Shown one piece after another: positions 47,110-59,949 of a DNA stretch of 64,000 nt. Source of the stretch: Scytonematopsis contorta HA4267-MV1 (GTDB taxonomy: Bacteria; Cyanobacteriota; Cyanobacteriia; Cyanobacteriales; Nostocaceae). The notes beneath the pieces are model-generated. The model was not told where the DNA came from and did no database searches. It saw only the letters and a list, made by a program, of their open reading frames with translations. How positions within the stretch are numbered: position 1 is the first letter of the stretch; every line of letters starts with the position of its first letter. The position numbers and the translations under genes were made by a program. The stretch lies in the NCBI GenBank assembly GCA_019359035.1, contig JAHHIC010000053.1, forward strand, positions 62,001-126,000, in the 5' to 3' direction.

Positions 47110-47775
47110 AGTGGGGAGTGGGGAGTGGGGAGTGGGGAGTAGTGCGAGCATCTTGCTCGCTTTTGCATCAAGTAGTGCGAGCATCTTGCTCGCTTGTGCA
47201 TCAAGTAGTGCGAGCATCTTGCTCGCTTTTTGCATCAAGTAGTGCGAGCATCTTGCTCGCTTGTGCATCAAGTAGTGCGAGCATCTTGCTCGCTTTTTGC
47301 ATCAAGTAGTGCGAGCATCTTGCTCGCTTGTGCATCAAGTAGTGCGAGCATCTTGCTCGCTTTTGCATCAAGTAGTGCGAGCATCTTGCTCGCTTTTGCA
47401 TCAATTAACTCGCTTTTTGCTCGCTTTTGCATCAATTAACTCGCTTTTTGCTCGCTTTTGCATCAATCAACTCGCTTTTTGCTCGCTTTTGCATCAATTA
47501 ACTCGCTTTTTGCTCGCTTTTGCATCAATTAACTCGCTTTTTGCTCGCTTTTGCATCAATGAACTCGCTTTTTGCTCGCTTTTGCATCAATGAACTCGCT
47601 TTTTGCTCGCTTTTTGCATCAATGAACTCGCTTTTTACTCGCTTTTGCATCAATGAACTCGCTTTTTACTCGCTTTTGCATCAATGAACTCGCTTTTTGC
47701 TTGTTTTTGCATCAATCAGCTCGCTTTTTGCTTGTTTTTGCATCAATTAGCTCGCTTTTTGCATCAAGTAGTGCG
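47110..47775. repeat. Minisatellite: eight ~33-base units then about eleven 31-base units
   Basis: After a ggggagt run, eight copies of a unit built around the palindrome gcgagcatcttgctcgc and the word tgcatcaagtagt (47137-47400) grade into about eleven full copies of a related unit with aactcgctttttgctcgct and tgcatcaa (47400-47760). Units vary by single bases (ttaact, tcaact, tgaact), which shows ongoing slippage and gene conversion. The array ends just inside the stop of the AAA-WD40 gene region. Frames of 60-100 codons through the array merely translate the repeat. Confidence 0.92.
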
Positions 47776-47783
47776 TGAGTCCC

Positions 47784-50700
47784 TTAAGGACAAAGATTCC
47801 CACCGTTGCTTTTTTCTACTTCTATATTTGTTTGCAAATAATCGCGTACCCAATTACAGCCGTATACCAAAGGGTCGAGCGTAAGTATTGGCTGTAAATT
47901 CCAAAGAATAATAGTACTATCAGAACTTGCAGATGCGATTACTTGACCATTAGGACTAAACGCCACTGAGTTAACTTTATCACTGTGGCTAGCAAGCTTT
48001 GTTACATAACTACCATCGTTGGTTCTCCAAAGTCTCACGGTTTTATCTGCGCTCCCACTAGCAATTAGTTTACCATCAGGGCTAAAAGCGACTGACCATA
48101 CAGTTCCACTATGACCTTCGAGAGTTCGCAACAAAAGACCATTAACCGGATTCCACAATTTAACTGTGTTATCCTCACTTGCACTTGCAATCAATTTGCC
48201 ATCAGGACTGAACACAAGACCCCAAATACTACTTTGATGTCCTTTAAGGGTGTTAATGAGTTTACCATTGCTGACGCTCCAAAGTTTGATGGTACTATCC
48301 TCGCTTGCTGATGCGACTAACTTGCCATCGGGGCTAAATGCAACATCTTTAACACGTGACATATGACCCTTAAGTGTTTTCAGCAAACGACCATCATTAA
48401 TACTCCAAATATTTACTGTACTATCCATACTAGCGGAGGCGATTGTGGAACCATCTGGACTAAATCTTACTCCCCAAACTTCAGCACGGTGACCTTTGAA
48501 GGTTTTGAGTAAGACTCCATCAGAATTCCAGAGTTTAACAGTCGCATCTGAATTTGCACTTGCAATCAGTTTCCCATCAGGACTAAATGCAACTGCCCAG
48601 GCAATTACACCAGGATTTTTTAACCGCTTGGTCAACTGTCCCTGGGGATTCCACAAATCGACGCTACCATCTTCGTGGGACGAAGCAATAATTTGCCCCG
48701 ACGGACTAAATGCTGCTCCTAATACAGCCATACCCCGACCGCTAAAGCTAGTTACCAACGGCGTTTTCCATCGCCATAACTTTACGGTTCTATCTTGACC
48801 AGCAGAAGCAATTAAGCTGCCATCAGGGCTAAAGGCAATGTCGTTAATCCAGTCGTTATGTCCTTTAAAGGTGGCGAGTAAAGTACCGTCCACTGTCCAA
48901 AGCTTTATAGCTTGGTCATTCCCCGCAGTTGTGACCATTTGACCATTAGGACTAAATGCCACCCCCCAAACTTCATTACTATGACCTGACAATGTTGTTA
49001 ATAATACTCCATTTCGGTTCCAAAGTTTAACCGTATTGTCTGTGCTGGTGGTTGCAATTACGTTACCTTGAGGATTAATAGCAACTCGTCTAACGGGGCT
49101 ATTATGTCCTACTAAAGTTCTTAATAATATTCCCTTACTGCTCCAAAATTTTATGGTATTATCTTCGCTTCCAGAAACTATTAACTCCTGGTCATTACTA
49201 ATCGCTACATTCCATATGGGAGCACTATGTCCCGTTAGAGTTTGCAGCAATTTTCCATCCCAAGTCCAGAGTTTGATAGTTTTATCAATTCCTGCAGATG
49301 CAATCAAATCACGGCTTGCACTCACACCTAGCACACCACCTCGATGTGCTATTAAGTCCTTACGCAAATTACCATTATTGGGGTTCCAAAGCTTTAGAGT
49401 CCCATCCATGCTGCCCGATGCAATTGTATTGCCATCGTAGCTAAAGACAACATCCCAAACTAAACTTTTATGTCCGGTTAAGGTTCTTAATAGTTTACCG
49501 TTTTTATTCCAAAGCTTAATAGTTAAATCGCCACTCGCTGAAGCAATTGTTTGACCATCGCGACTAAATGCTATACCTTTAACTGCTCCTTGATGTCCAA
49601 CCAAGCGGTTTGCTTCATTCACACCAAGTACTGCTTGTCGTAGTGCATAATTGACTTTAGATGTAATTACCGAATCACCACTTCCAAAACTTTGCAGTTG
49701 ACGTTTAGCATTAATCGCTGCTACCAAAGCATCTAAATGGCGATTCGAGGCAAACAACAGTTCCGAAGAAGTAGTTATTGTTTGGATTTGACTAAGCATA
49801 ATGGAGCGCCCATTAAAGTATATGCTAATACTCAATCCAGTCACAGCTGTTAGTGCAGTTACCAGTACCGCAATTAATAAATTTTGCTGTCGGGTAAATT
49901 TTTTCTGTTGCGACAACTGTGTTGCAATGGCTTGAGTTCGTTCGACTTTTAGGGCTAACTGTTCTTCACGCCAATTAAGATTTTGACTCGCTGCGAGAAA
50001 CTGATAATCGCCATCGCTGAGACTTTTTCCTTGTGCCCAGTATTGAGCGTCAATTAGTGCTTGTCCACGCAAAAGTCGAGACTCGTCTAGTTGTTTAGAT
50101 GCAAACCAAGCATTATAAGCCTGAGAGTAAGGACGTAGTAACGCTAATTGCCGTTCTACCCAATCAAGATTAAACACCTGTTCATAAATCAGGTTTTTCA
50201 CCTTCAAAAATCCTGAGTTTCGTACCACCAAACCTGACAGTAGCAATTCCGTTTGCACCCTACTAGCATCAGCGGGAACCTCAGTTCCTTGCAGCAACTG
50301 CTGGTATAGTGCAAGAATTGCTCCCGTATACTGTGGATTCGTAAACAAGCGATTTCTAATTGTGCGTAAATGTTCTGGATTATCTTGGCTTTCCCAATCA
50401 TGCAAAATGCGCGCTCGCACCATATTTTCCACCCATAATGCCTCACTACCGAGTGGAATTGTCTTGGTGTCAGCAATCATGTGAAATAGCTTTTGGGTGA
50501 GAAAAGGTTGTCCGTCTGTCCAAGAAAAAATTGCTTTCAAAACAGCATGAGCATCGCCGAATTCTAAACTCAATCCTCCTAGTAGTACAGTAGCTTCATC
50601 ATAATCAAATCCTTGGAGCTTAATTGCCCGTCCAATGTTAAAAGGTGTACGTTTTGTATCTTTAATTAAATCAGAAGGTGTTGCAACTCCTGCAATTACA

Positions 50701-51236
50701 AATGTTAAACGGCGATATTCTAGATTAACAGCGCGTTCATTATAAAAATTTCTAATTAAAGCAAAAAAATCATCAACCGAGAAATCAAGACTTTTGATGC
50801 TATCAATTTCATCAACAAAAATTAAAAGTTTCTTGTTAGGAAATTGCTTGAGCAAGACTTCTGAAACAAAATTACTTAATCTTTGTGGAAATGACAAGTC
50901 TTCTTGAATTTGCCACCAAACTTTGAAGTTAAAGCAATCAAATAAATTAAAAGCTAAACATAATTTAGCAATAATACTTTTATACCACTGACTAACAGTA
51001 ATATTTTCGCTACCAATATTCGTCATATCCAGAGTCGCACAAAGCACATTTTCTTGGTTTAAAAGATGCCTGACTCTCACTAAAAGCGAAGATTTTCCCA
51101 TTTGTCGGGAATTTAAAACATAGCAAAATTCGCCGTTTTTAAGCGCGTTGTAGAGTTCGGTATCGGCTTGACGTTGGACATAACTGACGGCAGTTCCAGA
51201 TAAACATCCACCAACTTGGTAATTATATTCAGCCAT
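47784..51236 (-). CDS. AAA-like ATPase with transmembrane helix and 14 WD40 repeats
   Basis: A 1150-residue protein. The N-terminal AAA-like domain (~10-330) has the P-loop [13 protein letters not shown] near 43 and Walker [14 protein letters not shown] linker with a coiled-coil-like stretch leads to one transmembrane helix ([22 protein letters not shown], ~450-471). The remaining ~600 residues contain 14 WD40 repeats, counted by the (K/R)LW signature ([24 protein letters not shown] and so on), which would make two seven-bladed propellers. This architecture is abundant in filamentous cyanobacteria and is thought to be a signalling or conflict-related NTPase with a sensor propeller; the ligand is unknown. 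The 3' end abuts a minisatellite, and the C-terminus may have been altered by it. Confidence 0.9.
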   Translation of the reverse strand: MAEYNYQVGGCLSGTAVSYVQRQADTELYNALKNGEFCYVLNSRQMGKSSLLVRVRHLLNQENVLCATLDMTNIGSENITVSQWYKSIIAKLCLAFNLFDCFNFKVWWQIQEDLSFPQRLSNFVSEVLLKQFPNKKLLIFVDEIDSIKSLDFSVDDFFALIRNFYNERAVNLEYRRLTFVIAGVATPSDLIKDTKRTPFNIGRAIKLQGFDYDEATVLLGGLSLEFGDAHAVLKAIFSWTDGQPFLTQKLFHMIADTKTIPLGSEALWVENMVRARILHDWESQDNPEHLRTIRNRLFTNPQYTGAILALYQQLLQGTEVPADASRVQTELLLSGLVVRNSGFLKVKNLIYEQVFNLDWVERQLALLRPYSQAYNAWFASKQLDESRLLRGQALIDAQYWAQGKSLSDGDYQFLAASQNLNWREEQLALKVERTQAIATQLSQQKKFTRQQNLLIAVLVTALTAVTGLSISIYFNGRSIMLSQIQTITTSSELLFASNRHLDALVAAINAKRQLQSFGSGDSVITSKVNYALRQAVLGVNEANRLVGHQGAVKGIAFSRDGQTIASASGDLTIKLWNKNGKLLRTLTGHKSLVWDVVFSYDGNTIASGSMDGTLKLWNPNNGNLRKDLIAHRGGVLGVSASRDLIASAGIDKTIKLWTWDGKLLQTLTGHSAPIWNVAISNDQELIVSGSEDNTIKFWSSKGILLRTLVGHNSPVRRVAINPQGNVIATTSTDNTVKLWNRNGVLLTTLSGHSNEVWGVAFSPNGQMVTTAGNDQAIKLWTVDGTLLATFKGHNDWINDIAFSPDGSLIASAGQDRTVKLWRWKTPLVTSFSGRGMAVLGAAFSPSGQIIASSHEDGSVDLWNPQGQLTKRLKNPGVIAWAVAFSPDGKLIASANSDATVKLWNSDGVLLKTFKGHRAEVWGVRFSPDGSTIASASMDSTVNIWSINDGRLLKTLKGHMSRVKDVAFSPDGKLVASASEDSTIKLWSVSNGKLINTLKGHQSSIWGLVFSPDGKLIASASEDNTVKLWNPVNGLLLRTLEGHSGTVWSVAFSPDGKLIASGSADKTVRLWRTNDGSYVTKLASHSDKVNSVAFSPNGQVIASASSDSTIILWNLQPILTLDPLVYGCNWVRDYLQTNIEVEKSNGGNLCP

Positions 51237-51312
51237 TGAGTAAATTTTGTGATTACTATAGCCTGCGTTTTATAGGATACAGCATCCCAAGAAACCCCAA
51301 CCCCCCCCAAGA

Positions 51313-51507
51313 AACCCCACCCCCAACCCCCTCCCCGCACGCGGGGAGGGTGCTACGATTAGTAGGCTAGAATTGTTGATTTTTATTTAGTAATAAATAA
51401 TTTAGTAATAAATAAAATTTCTTGATTGCATGCAATGTCAACAAACCAATTTTTATTTATCGTAGCCCCCTCCCCGTTTACGGGGAGGGGGTTGGGGGTG
51501 GGGTTTT
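51313..51507. repeat. REPIN-like inverted pair, cluster B, with runaway ggttggggg tail
   Basis: Units at 51313-51358 and, inverted, 51461-51507. After the second unit, further copies of gggttgggggtggggtttttt extend to ~51570, apparently by slippage. Located between the AAA-WD40 gene (start at 51236) and mutL. Confidence 0.85.
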
Positions 51508-51595
51508 TTTTGGGTTGGGGGTGGGGTTTTTTTGGGTTGGGGGGTGGTTTTTTTTGGGTTGAGGGTGTTTTTTTTTGGATGTGGTTGTCTTTGCA

Positions 51596-53296
51596 TCAAA
51601 TCCCGTGACTCTTCCCAATTACCCAACTCCGTCTAAAAAACCTAGCCAAAGCAGGCTCTTGCAAAGATAAATAAATAGGTCTTCCGTGGGGACAAGTATG
51701 AGGATTGCGAGTACGTTGCCATTGGTCTAACAGTGCCTGCATTTCTCCCATATCCAAAGGAGTACCATTACGAATAGCAGTGCGGCAAGCAACAGAAACT
51801 TGAGCTGTTCGCAAATCTCCCCCCCAACTAAGTTCTAAAATTGCTTCCGCGCAATCTTCTCTGTCTCTTAACATACTTGGAATAGTCCGTACAGCCCAAA
51901 GTTGTTCCCCAAAAGGTTCAATATCTAAACCAATATGCTGCAATTGTGAGACTTGGGCAGATGACAATTGATACAAGATTACAGCGGGCTGCACAGGAAT
52001 TAACTGCCAACTATCGCACAACTGCTCGTACAAAATTCTTTCATGGACAATGTGTTGCTCTACTAACCACACACCCCCAGGATGTTCAGCGACAATATAT
52101 GTGTTATTAATCTGACCTTTAGCTTTTAATAAATGTTGAGTTACATTCTCATCATGTTGCCTAAAATTCTTGACTTTGTAACCACCATTCTCTTCAGCCG
52201 CTTTCAATAACTTGCTGACTCTAGTGGTATGAACAGCTTCTTTAATAGTGCCAGGATTTATACGTAGTGCTTGTTCGATAGCACCCGATATTTGTTCTTG
52301 CCAATAACCGATATCTTTGAGATAAATTTCTGTTTTTGCTGGATTTCGGTTCCAGTCGATTTGGTCGGGAGATATTTTTAAATGTAGGAAACAAACTGGA
52401 TACCTATCACGAGGTAATGTCCTATAAAATGCCCTCATAATAGTTTGTTCTAATTCTTGCGACTTCACCATTCTGCCGTTAACAGCAAAACGTACCCAAT
52501 CAGGACGATGACGATGGCATCTATCTGGTAGTCCAACAAGAAGATGAAGCGGTGCATTTGAAGTCTTGGACGCAGAATCTTGCGGGGAAAGTTCTAAAGT
52601 TAATTCTTGGAAATCTGTTGGACGTACTTGGGGTATTATTTGCGCTAATATTTGCCCTACCGTAGTCGCTGGGGATAATTTAAACCACAGACGGTCATTT
52701 TGCCAAACCTGCCATGCAACATGAGGGTGACATAAAGCAATCTGATGGATACTTGATTGCACAGCCTTCATTTGCTGGACTACATTCGGTAAACCCTGAC
52801 GTCGGACTATCCAATTACTAAACAGGTTAGATACATTTACCACAGTACCAGGAGCGATAGCAGTTGGTTCTATATGTGTTGGTTCTCCTTCGTAGCCGTA
52901 GACAATACGCCAACCATTGTCTTGTTTATTAGACGAAAAAGACGAAACAGATGAGCGGCTCAAAATTTCCAATTCGGCTAAGGTCGTTAAACTATGTAAC
53001 GCTTCCCCACGAAATCCTAAGCTCTGAATTTTCCATAAATCCGCGCAAGTGCTTATCTTACTGGTACTGTGAGCGGTCGCGGCTATTTTCAAATCCTCTA
53101 AATCCATCCCACGACCATTGTCTGTTACTCGCACTCGCCATTGGTGCGGCCACAAGTAAACTGTTATTCTTGTCGCACCAGCATCGAGGGAATTTTCTAC
53201 CAATTCCCGAACAACGGCAGCGAATGAGTCAATTACTTCCCCTGCCGTAATTAAATGTACAACTTCTGAAGGTAGAGCTTGTATTATAGATGCCAT
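51596..53296 (-). CDS. mutL: DNA mismatch repair protein MutL
   Basis: MutL couples mismatch recognition by MutS to strand removal. The N-terminal GHKL ATPase is clear: ELVENSLDAGAT (Mg2+ site), TDNGRGM, TAHSTSKI, LGFRGEALHSL. The C-terminal dimerisation domain has WLVEQHIVHERILYEQL and TCPHGRPIYL. In endonuclease-type MutL the former motif reads DQHAxxERxxxE; here the first Asp is Glu and Ala is Ile, while CPHGRP is kept, so nicking activity is uncertain. The total of 566 residues is normal for cyanobacteria. The start ATG at 53296 suits the conserved IIQALPSEVVHLITAGEV. Confidence 0.96.
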   Translation of the reverse strand: MASIIQALPSEVVHLITAGEVIDSFAAVVRELVENSLDAGATRITVYLWPHQWRVRVTDNGRGMDLEDLKIAATAHSTSKISTCADLWKIQSLGFRGEALHSLTTLAELEILSRSSVSSFSSNKQDNGWRIVYGYEGEPTHIEPTAIAPGTVVNVSNLFSNWIVRRQGLPNVVQQMKAVQSSIHQIALCHPHVAWQVWQNDRLWFKLSPATTVGQILAQIIPQVRPTDFQELTLELSPQDSASKTSNAPLHLLVGLPDRCHRHRPDWVRFAVNGRMVKSQELEQTIMRAFYRTLPRDRYPVCFLHLKISPDQIDWNRNPAKTEIYLKDIGYWQEQISGAIEQALRINPGTIKEAVHTTRVSKLLKAAEENGGYKVKNFRQHDENVTQHLLKAKGQINNTYIVAEHPGGVWLVEQHIVHERILYEQLCDSWQLIPVQPAVILYQLSSAQVSQLQHIGLDIEPFGEQLWAVRTIPSMLRDREDCAEAILELSWGGDLRTAQVSVACRTAIRNGTPLDMGEMQALLDQWQRTRNPHTCPHGRPIYLSLQEPALARFFRRSWVIGKSHGI

Positions 53297-53610
53297 AATT
53301 TTTATTTTACGGCAAAAGGTAGCTCAACAAATTTTCAGTTTTAAATTTAAATTTTTTAATTTTTAATTTTTAATTCTAGATTTTGGATTGTAAAATCACT
53401 AAGTAATATATGCTACTGATATTTTTTACAAAAAGTTCATACTTTGCAAAAAAACTCAATAAAACTATTTAAACTGTAATCAAAATATTGATTAATTATA
53501 AAAAAATCCCATAAAAAAAGGGGATTATTGCTAAATTGCTTTTCAGAGTGATTGTAGCAAACCAACTTATCAATTCTTTCTTTAACTAGGGAAATTATTT
53601 TGGAGGTTTT
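53297..53610. other. Intergenic region, AT-rich
   Basis: Between divergent genes. No coding potential. A good ribosome site, tggagg, lies eight bases before the ATG of the rhodanese gene. A weak hairpin aatcccat / gggatt near 53504-53527 is present. Confidence 0.5.
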
Positions 53611-53937
53611 ATGCCAGAGAAAAATTTGCTAGAGCTTAAGTCTCGTTTGGAATGGGGTCAACCCGCTTTGACAATTTTAGATGTTCGCGACCGTCAAGCT
53701 TTCAACCACGGTCACATTATGGGAGCAATGCCAATACCATTAAATGAATTGGCAAGTAAGGCGAAAACTTGTTTAAATGCACACCGCGATATTTATGTGT
53801 ACGGTGGAAGTGACGAAGAAACATCCCGTGCAGCACATGTGCTAAAAGATGCTGGTTTTCAACATGTTTCTGAACTCCTAGGTGGTGTGTCAGCTTGGAA
53901 AACTCATGGTGGACCAACTGAAGGGATTGGCGCTTAG
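53611..53937 (+). CDS. Rhodanese-fold protein lacking the catalytic cysteine
   Basis: A 108-residue single rhodanese domain: LTILDVRDRQAFNHGHIMGAMPIPL is the typical N-terminal half, and VSELLGGVSAWKTHGGPTEG the C-terminal end. In active rhodaneses a Cys opens the loop (CxxGxR); here that position reads YVYGGSDEETSRA, with no cysteine, so sulfurtransferase activity is not expected. The domain may bind a partner or sense another ligand. A strong ribosome site precedes the start. Confidence 0.9.
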   Translation: MPEKNLLELKSRLEWGQPALTILDVRDRQAFNHGHIMGAMPIPLNELASKAKTCLNAHRDIYVYGGSDEETSRAAHVLKDAGFQHVSELLGGVSAWKTHGGPTEGIGA

Positions 53938-53956
53938 TCACATATAAAACCCTAAG

Positions 53957-54137
53957 AACCCCACCCCCAACCCCCTCCCCGCACGCGGGGAGGGGGCTAC
54001 GACGATGAAAAGCCCTCAGAAAAGAACATCCGAAATCTTTCATCTTTTTTTGTTTTGATTTCGGCATTTGTTGAGGGTATGTAAATCAAAATCGTAGCCC
54101 CCTCCCCGCTTGCGGGGAGGGGGTTGGGGGTGGGGTT
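53957..54137. repeat. REPIN-like inverted pair, cluster C
   Basis: Units at 53957-54001 and, inverted, 54092-54137, both with the aaccccctcccc-gc-ggggagggggt palindrome. They lie between the convergent rhodanese and adenosine-deaminase-like genes, where they could act as a bidirectional terminator. Confidence 0.85.
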
Positions 54138-54173
54138 TTTAGGGTTGGGTGGGGTTCTCTAGTAACTTTATTT

Positions 54174-55211
54174 TTACAGAGCAAAAACTTTGGCTGGTTG
54201 TGGATTTAACAAACCATCCAGCAACGAAGCAGGACGCTGACCATAAGGCCAAGCAAAAGCATGACGGAAAGCAGCGTCTTGGCAAGCTTGTAATTGTTGG
54301 AAACTGATAATATTGTGGGTCAAAAGATTTTCGTACTCAAACGGTAAGCGTACATTATGTAACCCAGCATTATCAGTACAAATTGCAATATCCACCCCAG
54401 CTTCAAAGCAGCGGTCAAATACCACTTTTAACTGACGAATGTCTTCCAAAGTACCAGTTTTTAGATAAGTAGTGGGACAGATTTCTAAACACTGATTGCG
54501 TTGAGCCAAATCCTTAAGTAATTCTGGATGCAGCAAAGGAATTTGAATACCATGTCCTATTCGCATTAAATAAGGTATGAGTTCTGGATAACAACCAGCT
54601 GTAGTTTCATAAAGGTGTCCAGTAGTGTTCAAACCCACAGAAAGAGCATACTCATACAACTTAACCCACTCATCAAGACGCTCTTTATAATAGCTATCTC
54701 CACCAGCGACATCCACAGCACAAACAAACCTTCTATTTTGCGCTGCTAAATCCACAATTGCCTTATTCACTTCATAAGGTAATCGTGAGTGCATACAAAG
54801 AATTTGGCTAGTCACAATGGGATACTCAGCAATTTGGCTTGCTTCTCCCACTATCTGGACAATTTCCGCCATTTTGTCAATTCTTTCTGACTGACTTAGA
54901 TGCTCTGGTGTTCTGAGATAGGGAGTATAACGGAGTTCCAAATACGCTAAATTTTCAAAAATGTATGCTCCCCGTAGCAAGCGATAGATAAAGTAAGGCA
55001 GTGTTTCTATGGTTTGCACACTCTCTACTAAGGTGTGTAACTCTAGATACTCATCCAAGGTGTCGCGTTTTTTGGTGTAAAACTCTTCAAATTGTTGATA
55101 GTCGGCAAACTTAGATACCTTATCAGTTGCGTGACGTTCAAAATATCGCCATAGGACTCTGGGTACAACTGAACCGCCTAAGTGTCTGTGTAATTCCGCA
55201 TATAGAGCCAT
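54174..55211 (-). CDS. Adenosine deaminase-family protein
   Basis: Metal-dependent deaminase of the adenosine/adenine deaminase superfamily, expected to convert adenosine (or a related purine) to the inosine-type product. The zinc site is complete: ELHRHLGGSV at the N-terminus, GHLYETTAG with the third His, and CTDNAGLH near residue 295. Catalytic His in THNIISFQQ-like context differs somewhat from classical Add, so adenosine as substrate is likely but not certain. I chose ATG at 55211 (MALYAELHRH); an upstream ATG at 55256 would add 15 unlike residues. No purine genes are adjacent; purA is 3 kb away. Confidence 0.87.
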   Translation of the reverse strand: MALYAELHRHLGGSVVPRVLWRYFERHATDKVSKFADYQQFEEFYTKKRDTLDEYLELHTLVESVQTIETLPYFIYRLLRGAYIFENLAYLELRYTPYLRTPEHLSQSERIDKMAEIVQIVGEASQIAEYPIVTSQILCMHSRLPYEVNKAIVDLAAQNRRFVCAVDVAGGDSYYKERLDEWVKLYEYALSVGLNTTGHLYETTAGCYPELIPYLMRIGHGIQIPLLHPELLKDLAQRNQCLEICPTTYLKTGTLEDIRQLKVVFDRCFEAGVDIAICTDNAGLHNVRLPFEYENLLTHNIISFQQLQACQDAAFRHAFAWPYGQRPASLLDGLLNPQPAKVFAL

Positions 55212-55318
55212 AGTGGTCTTTTTTCTATAAATTTTAATTATTATTAACAGTAACACATAAAAAAAACAAGTGGTACGGAGATGATTTGTCTATAAATTGT
55301 AACAATCAATCACAAGTA

Positions 55319-57847
55319 CTAACAACCATTTTTGACAGAGTTAATTTTCTGCAATAATTCTTTTGCAGTACAAGGTTTAGACAAAAAGGCTTTCACACCC
55401 AAGCCAGCAGCTTCGGTCATTTTTTGATTGGATATTAATCCACTTATAGCAATAATTTTTACCGTTGGGTTAATTTTTTGCAATGTTCTAATAGTGACGA
55501 GTCCGTCCATTGTTGGCATCATCATATCCAGCAGCACCAGACAAATCTCTTGTTTGTGTTGAGCATAGATTGATAAGGCTTCTACACCGTCATTAGCTGT
55601 TAGTACACGATAGTTATAAATTTCTAAAGAAGACCTAGTAATTTCTCGGATAGGTGCTTCGTCATCCACTACTAAAATTAATTCCCCGCTACCATTAAAA
55701 GGTTCAATTTCTAAAGATGGGGTAAAGATTTCACTGTTAGTATAAGCAGGTAAATAAATCTGAAACTGAGTACCTTTACTGACCTCACTACAAACGTTTA
55801 CAAAACCATTATGGTTTTTAATAATACCCAGTACAGTGGAAAGTCCTAATCCTGTCCCTTTACCAACATCTTTGGTGGTGAAAAATGGTTCAAAAATACG
55901 CTCTTGAATTTTTGGGGACATTCCTATACCTGTATCCACAACGGTAATGGTAATATAAGAACCCACTTGAGCATCAATATTCATTTGGGCATAATGCTCA
56001 TCAATTACGAGGTTTTCAGCGGAAATTGTTAATCTTCCACTATCTAGTATGGCATCGCGAGCATTTACGACCAAATTCATTAAGACTTGGTGTAATTGCG
56101 TTGTGTCTCCCCAAACATGCCATAGGTTATCAGGGATATTTATTTGACATATAATCGATTTGGGAAATGTCTCGATAATAATTTGTTCGATTTCATAAAT
56201 CAATTGTCTAATATTTACTATTGTCCGCTTACCTTCGATACCTCTAGCGAAAGACAAAACTTGTTTGACTAGATTTGCACCACGTTTAACATTTGCTTCT
56301 AGAGTTTTGAGAATTTGTTGGTGCTGTTCGTCCTTAAGTTTCATTTGTAGTAATTGTACAGACATTAAAATCGGTGCTAAGACATTATTTAAATCGTGAG
56401 CAATACCACCAGCTAGTGTACCGATACTCTCCAAGCGTTGGGAACGCAAAAGTTGGGCTTCCAGTTGTTTTTTCTGGGTAATTTCTGTATTTACAGTTAG
56501 GATAGATTTTGGTTGTTGATTTTCATCTTTGACCAATGTCCAGCGGCTTTCAGTAATAATTTCTTTTCCGTCTTTAGTTATTTGATTTAACTCACCCTGC
56601 CATTCACCTTTACTCAAAACTGTTAAGAAAGCATCTTGAATTAAACCTGATGTTTCTTTGTACAATAATACCGATGCATTTTTTTGCAGTGCTTCTTCTG
56701 TTGTCCAACCGTAAAGCCGTTGAGCGCTTTTGTTCCAATATAGAATTTGGTTTTGAATATCTTTAACTAAAATTGCATCCGTAGCCACGTCTAAAAGTGC
56801 TGCTTGTTCGCGGATTTTTTCTTCTTGCTGTTTGCGTTTAGTAATGTCCCGTGTTACTGCTAAATGCCAAAAAGTACCTTTCGCTTCGTTTCTTAAAGGA
56901 ACTGCGTGAGTTTCCACCCAACGACGAGCACCTTTAAATCCAATAATCTCAAACTGTAGTTTCCCTTTTTTACCCTGACAGACATTTTCGTGCAGAGCCA
57001 TATACTCTTGTCGGTATTCTGAGGCTATCCCAGGATAAACAGATTTACCAATCAATACATCCGCACTGTCTACCTCCATCATAGTGACTCCCGCTGCGTT
57101 TATTTCTAAAAGCGTGCCATCTATATCAATCAATTTAATACATTCCGGTTCCGCATCAATCATTGCTCGCAAACGATTTTCGCTTTGTCGCAATGCTAAC
57201 TCTGTTTGTTTACGTCCTGTGATGTAACGTTTAAGAAGGTGGTACAACAACAGAACAAAAGCAATATCTCCAAATGCTGCAATGGAAAATGTTGTCATCG
57301 CATTTTGCGAACTAATTTGCAATTGGTAAATACGTTTGTGTAATAATTTAGTCTCTTCTGTCTCTAATGTTTGAATTTTTTGTTGAATCTTATTTATAGC
57401 TTGCTTGTTCTCTGGAGAGGAAATTAATTGTTTGACTACTGATAAATCCCGATTTATTCCTAATGAAATTTCTGATTCTATGGCTTTTAGTCGTTGGTTT
57501 ATTTGTTGCTCTAATATGATGATTTGCTGCAGTTTTTGTCGGTTATCAGCGGTTAACTGTTTTAATGCTTTAATATTGGTTTTAGTTTGCTGATTTGCTT
57601 TCAAATAACCTTCTAAGTTCTCTATATCTGAAAAAATCAGGAAGTTACCTGCTTTAATTTGGGCATCTCCAAATGAGGATAGTGTTTTTTCTAATTGTAT
57701 AATTATTTCGTGGGAATTAGATACGTATTGTTGGTTTTTAATTAGCTTGGCTGTGTTGCTATAGGATACGGTAGCATTAGCAAGAATAACTGCTAATACT
57801 ATTATAAATACCGTTTTTAGTTTGGTTGTTAAAGACCATTTACTCAT
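55319..57847 (-). CDS. Hybrid sensor histidine kinase (CHASE3-like, two PAS, HisKA, HATPase, receiver)
   Basis: An 842-residue membrane sensor. Two transmembrane helices (~13-29 and ~183-205) flank a periplasmic four-helix, CHASE3-like domain. Two PAS domains follow (~220-340 and ~350-460), then HisKA with the phospho-acceptor His near 484 in GGIAHDLNNVLAPI, an ATPase with LMNLVVNARDAIL, VVDTGIGM and GKGTGLGLS, and a C-terminal receiver with the acceptor Asp near 772 in LVLLDMMMPTMDG. It should autophosphorylate and pass phosphate to its own receiver, but no downstream regulator is adjacent. The input signal is unknown. Confidence 0.92.
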   Translation of the reverse strand: MSKWSLTTKLKTVFIIVLAVILANATVSYSNTAKLIKNQQYVSNSHEIIIQLEKTLSSFGDAQIKAGNFLIFSDIENLEGYLKANQQTKTNIKALKQLTADNRQKLQQIIILEQQINQRLKAIESEISLGINRDLSVVKQLISSPENKQAINKIQQKIQTLETEETKLLHKRIYQLQISSQNAMTTFSIAAFGDIAFVLLLYHLLKRYITGRKQTELALRQSENRLRAMIDAEPECIKLIDIDGTLLEINAAGVTMMEVDSADVLIGKSVYPGIASEYRQEYMALHENVCQGKKGKLQFEIIGFKGARRWVETHAVPLRNEAKGTFWHLAVTRDITKRKQQEEKIREQAALLDVATDAILVKDIQNQILYWNKSAQRLYGWTTEEALQKNASVLLYKETSGLIQDAFLTVLSKGEWQGELNQITKDGKEIITESRWTLVKDENQQPKSILTVNTEITQKKQLEAQLLRSQRLESIGTLAGGIAHDLNNVLAPILMSVQLLQMKLKDEQHQQILKTLEANVKRGANLVKQVLSFARGIEGKRTIVNIRQLIYEIEQIIIETFPKSIICQINIPDNLWHVWGDTTQLHQVLMNLVVNARDAILDSGRLTISAENLVIDEHYAQMNIDAQVGSYITITVVDTGIGMSPKIQERIFEPFFTTKDVGKGTGLGLSTVLGIIKNHNGFVNVCSEVSKGTQFQIYLPAYTNSEIFTPSLEIEPFNGSGELILVVDDEAPIREITRSSLEIYNYRVLTANDGVEALSIYAQHKQEICLVLLDMMMPTMDGLVTIRTLQKINPTVKIIAISGLISNQKMTEAAGLGVKAFLSKPCTAKELLQKINSVKNGC

Positions 57848-59669
<1,822 letters not shown>

Positions 59670-59670
59670 C

Positions 59671-59806
59671 CTAACCCCCCTACCCCCCTTCCCTCTTAGG
59701 GAAGGGGGAATTATTTTTTACCAGACTACAGCAATTTATGTATGCCTCGAAGAGTCTTTTATTTCCCCCCCTTCCCTACAAGGGAAGGGGGTAGGGGGGT
59801 TAGGTT
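59671..59806. repeat. Inverted pair of ccctt/aaggg palindromes between purA and rplY
   Basis: ctaacccccctaccccccttccct-ctta-gggaaggggg at 59671-59710 and its inverse at 59764-59806. It is built like the clusters at 31.7, 51.4 and 54.0 kb, but with a different core. It begins two bases after the purA stop. Confidence 0.8.
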
Positions 59807-59949
59807 CGTGTGCGCTCTAAATAAATGAAAACTGCTGTATAATTGACCTTTTGTGAGCGTACTAATCTTAAGTCACCTTCTTTAGATAACCTCTGGGTAT
59901 GTCTAGTGGAAGGGAGATGTGGTATTTTGAATTTTTGAGTTGTGGAATT

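Noticed and set aside
47118-47593. Open frames of 60-100 codons (RASCSLVHQVV-like peptides) on both strands
   Set aside because: They simply translate a minisatellite without stops; no ribosome site and no natural composition.
52030-52090. Altered MutL endonuclease motif (EQHI instead of DQHA) as a sign of inactivation
   Set aside because: I believe cyanobacterial MutL proteins often read this way; the rest of the protein is intact.
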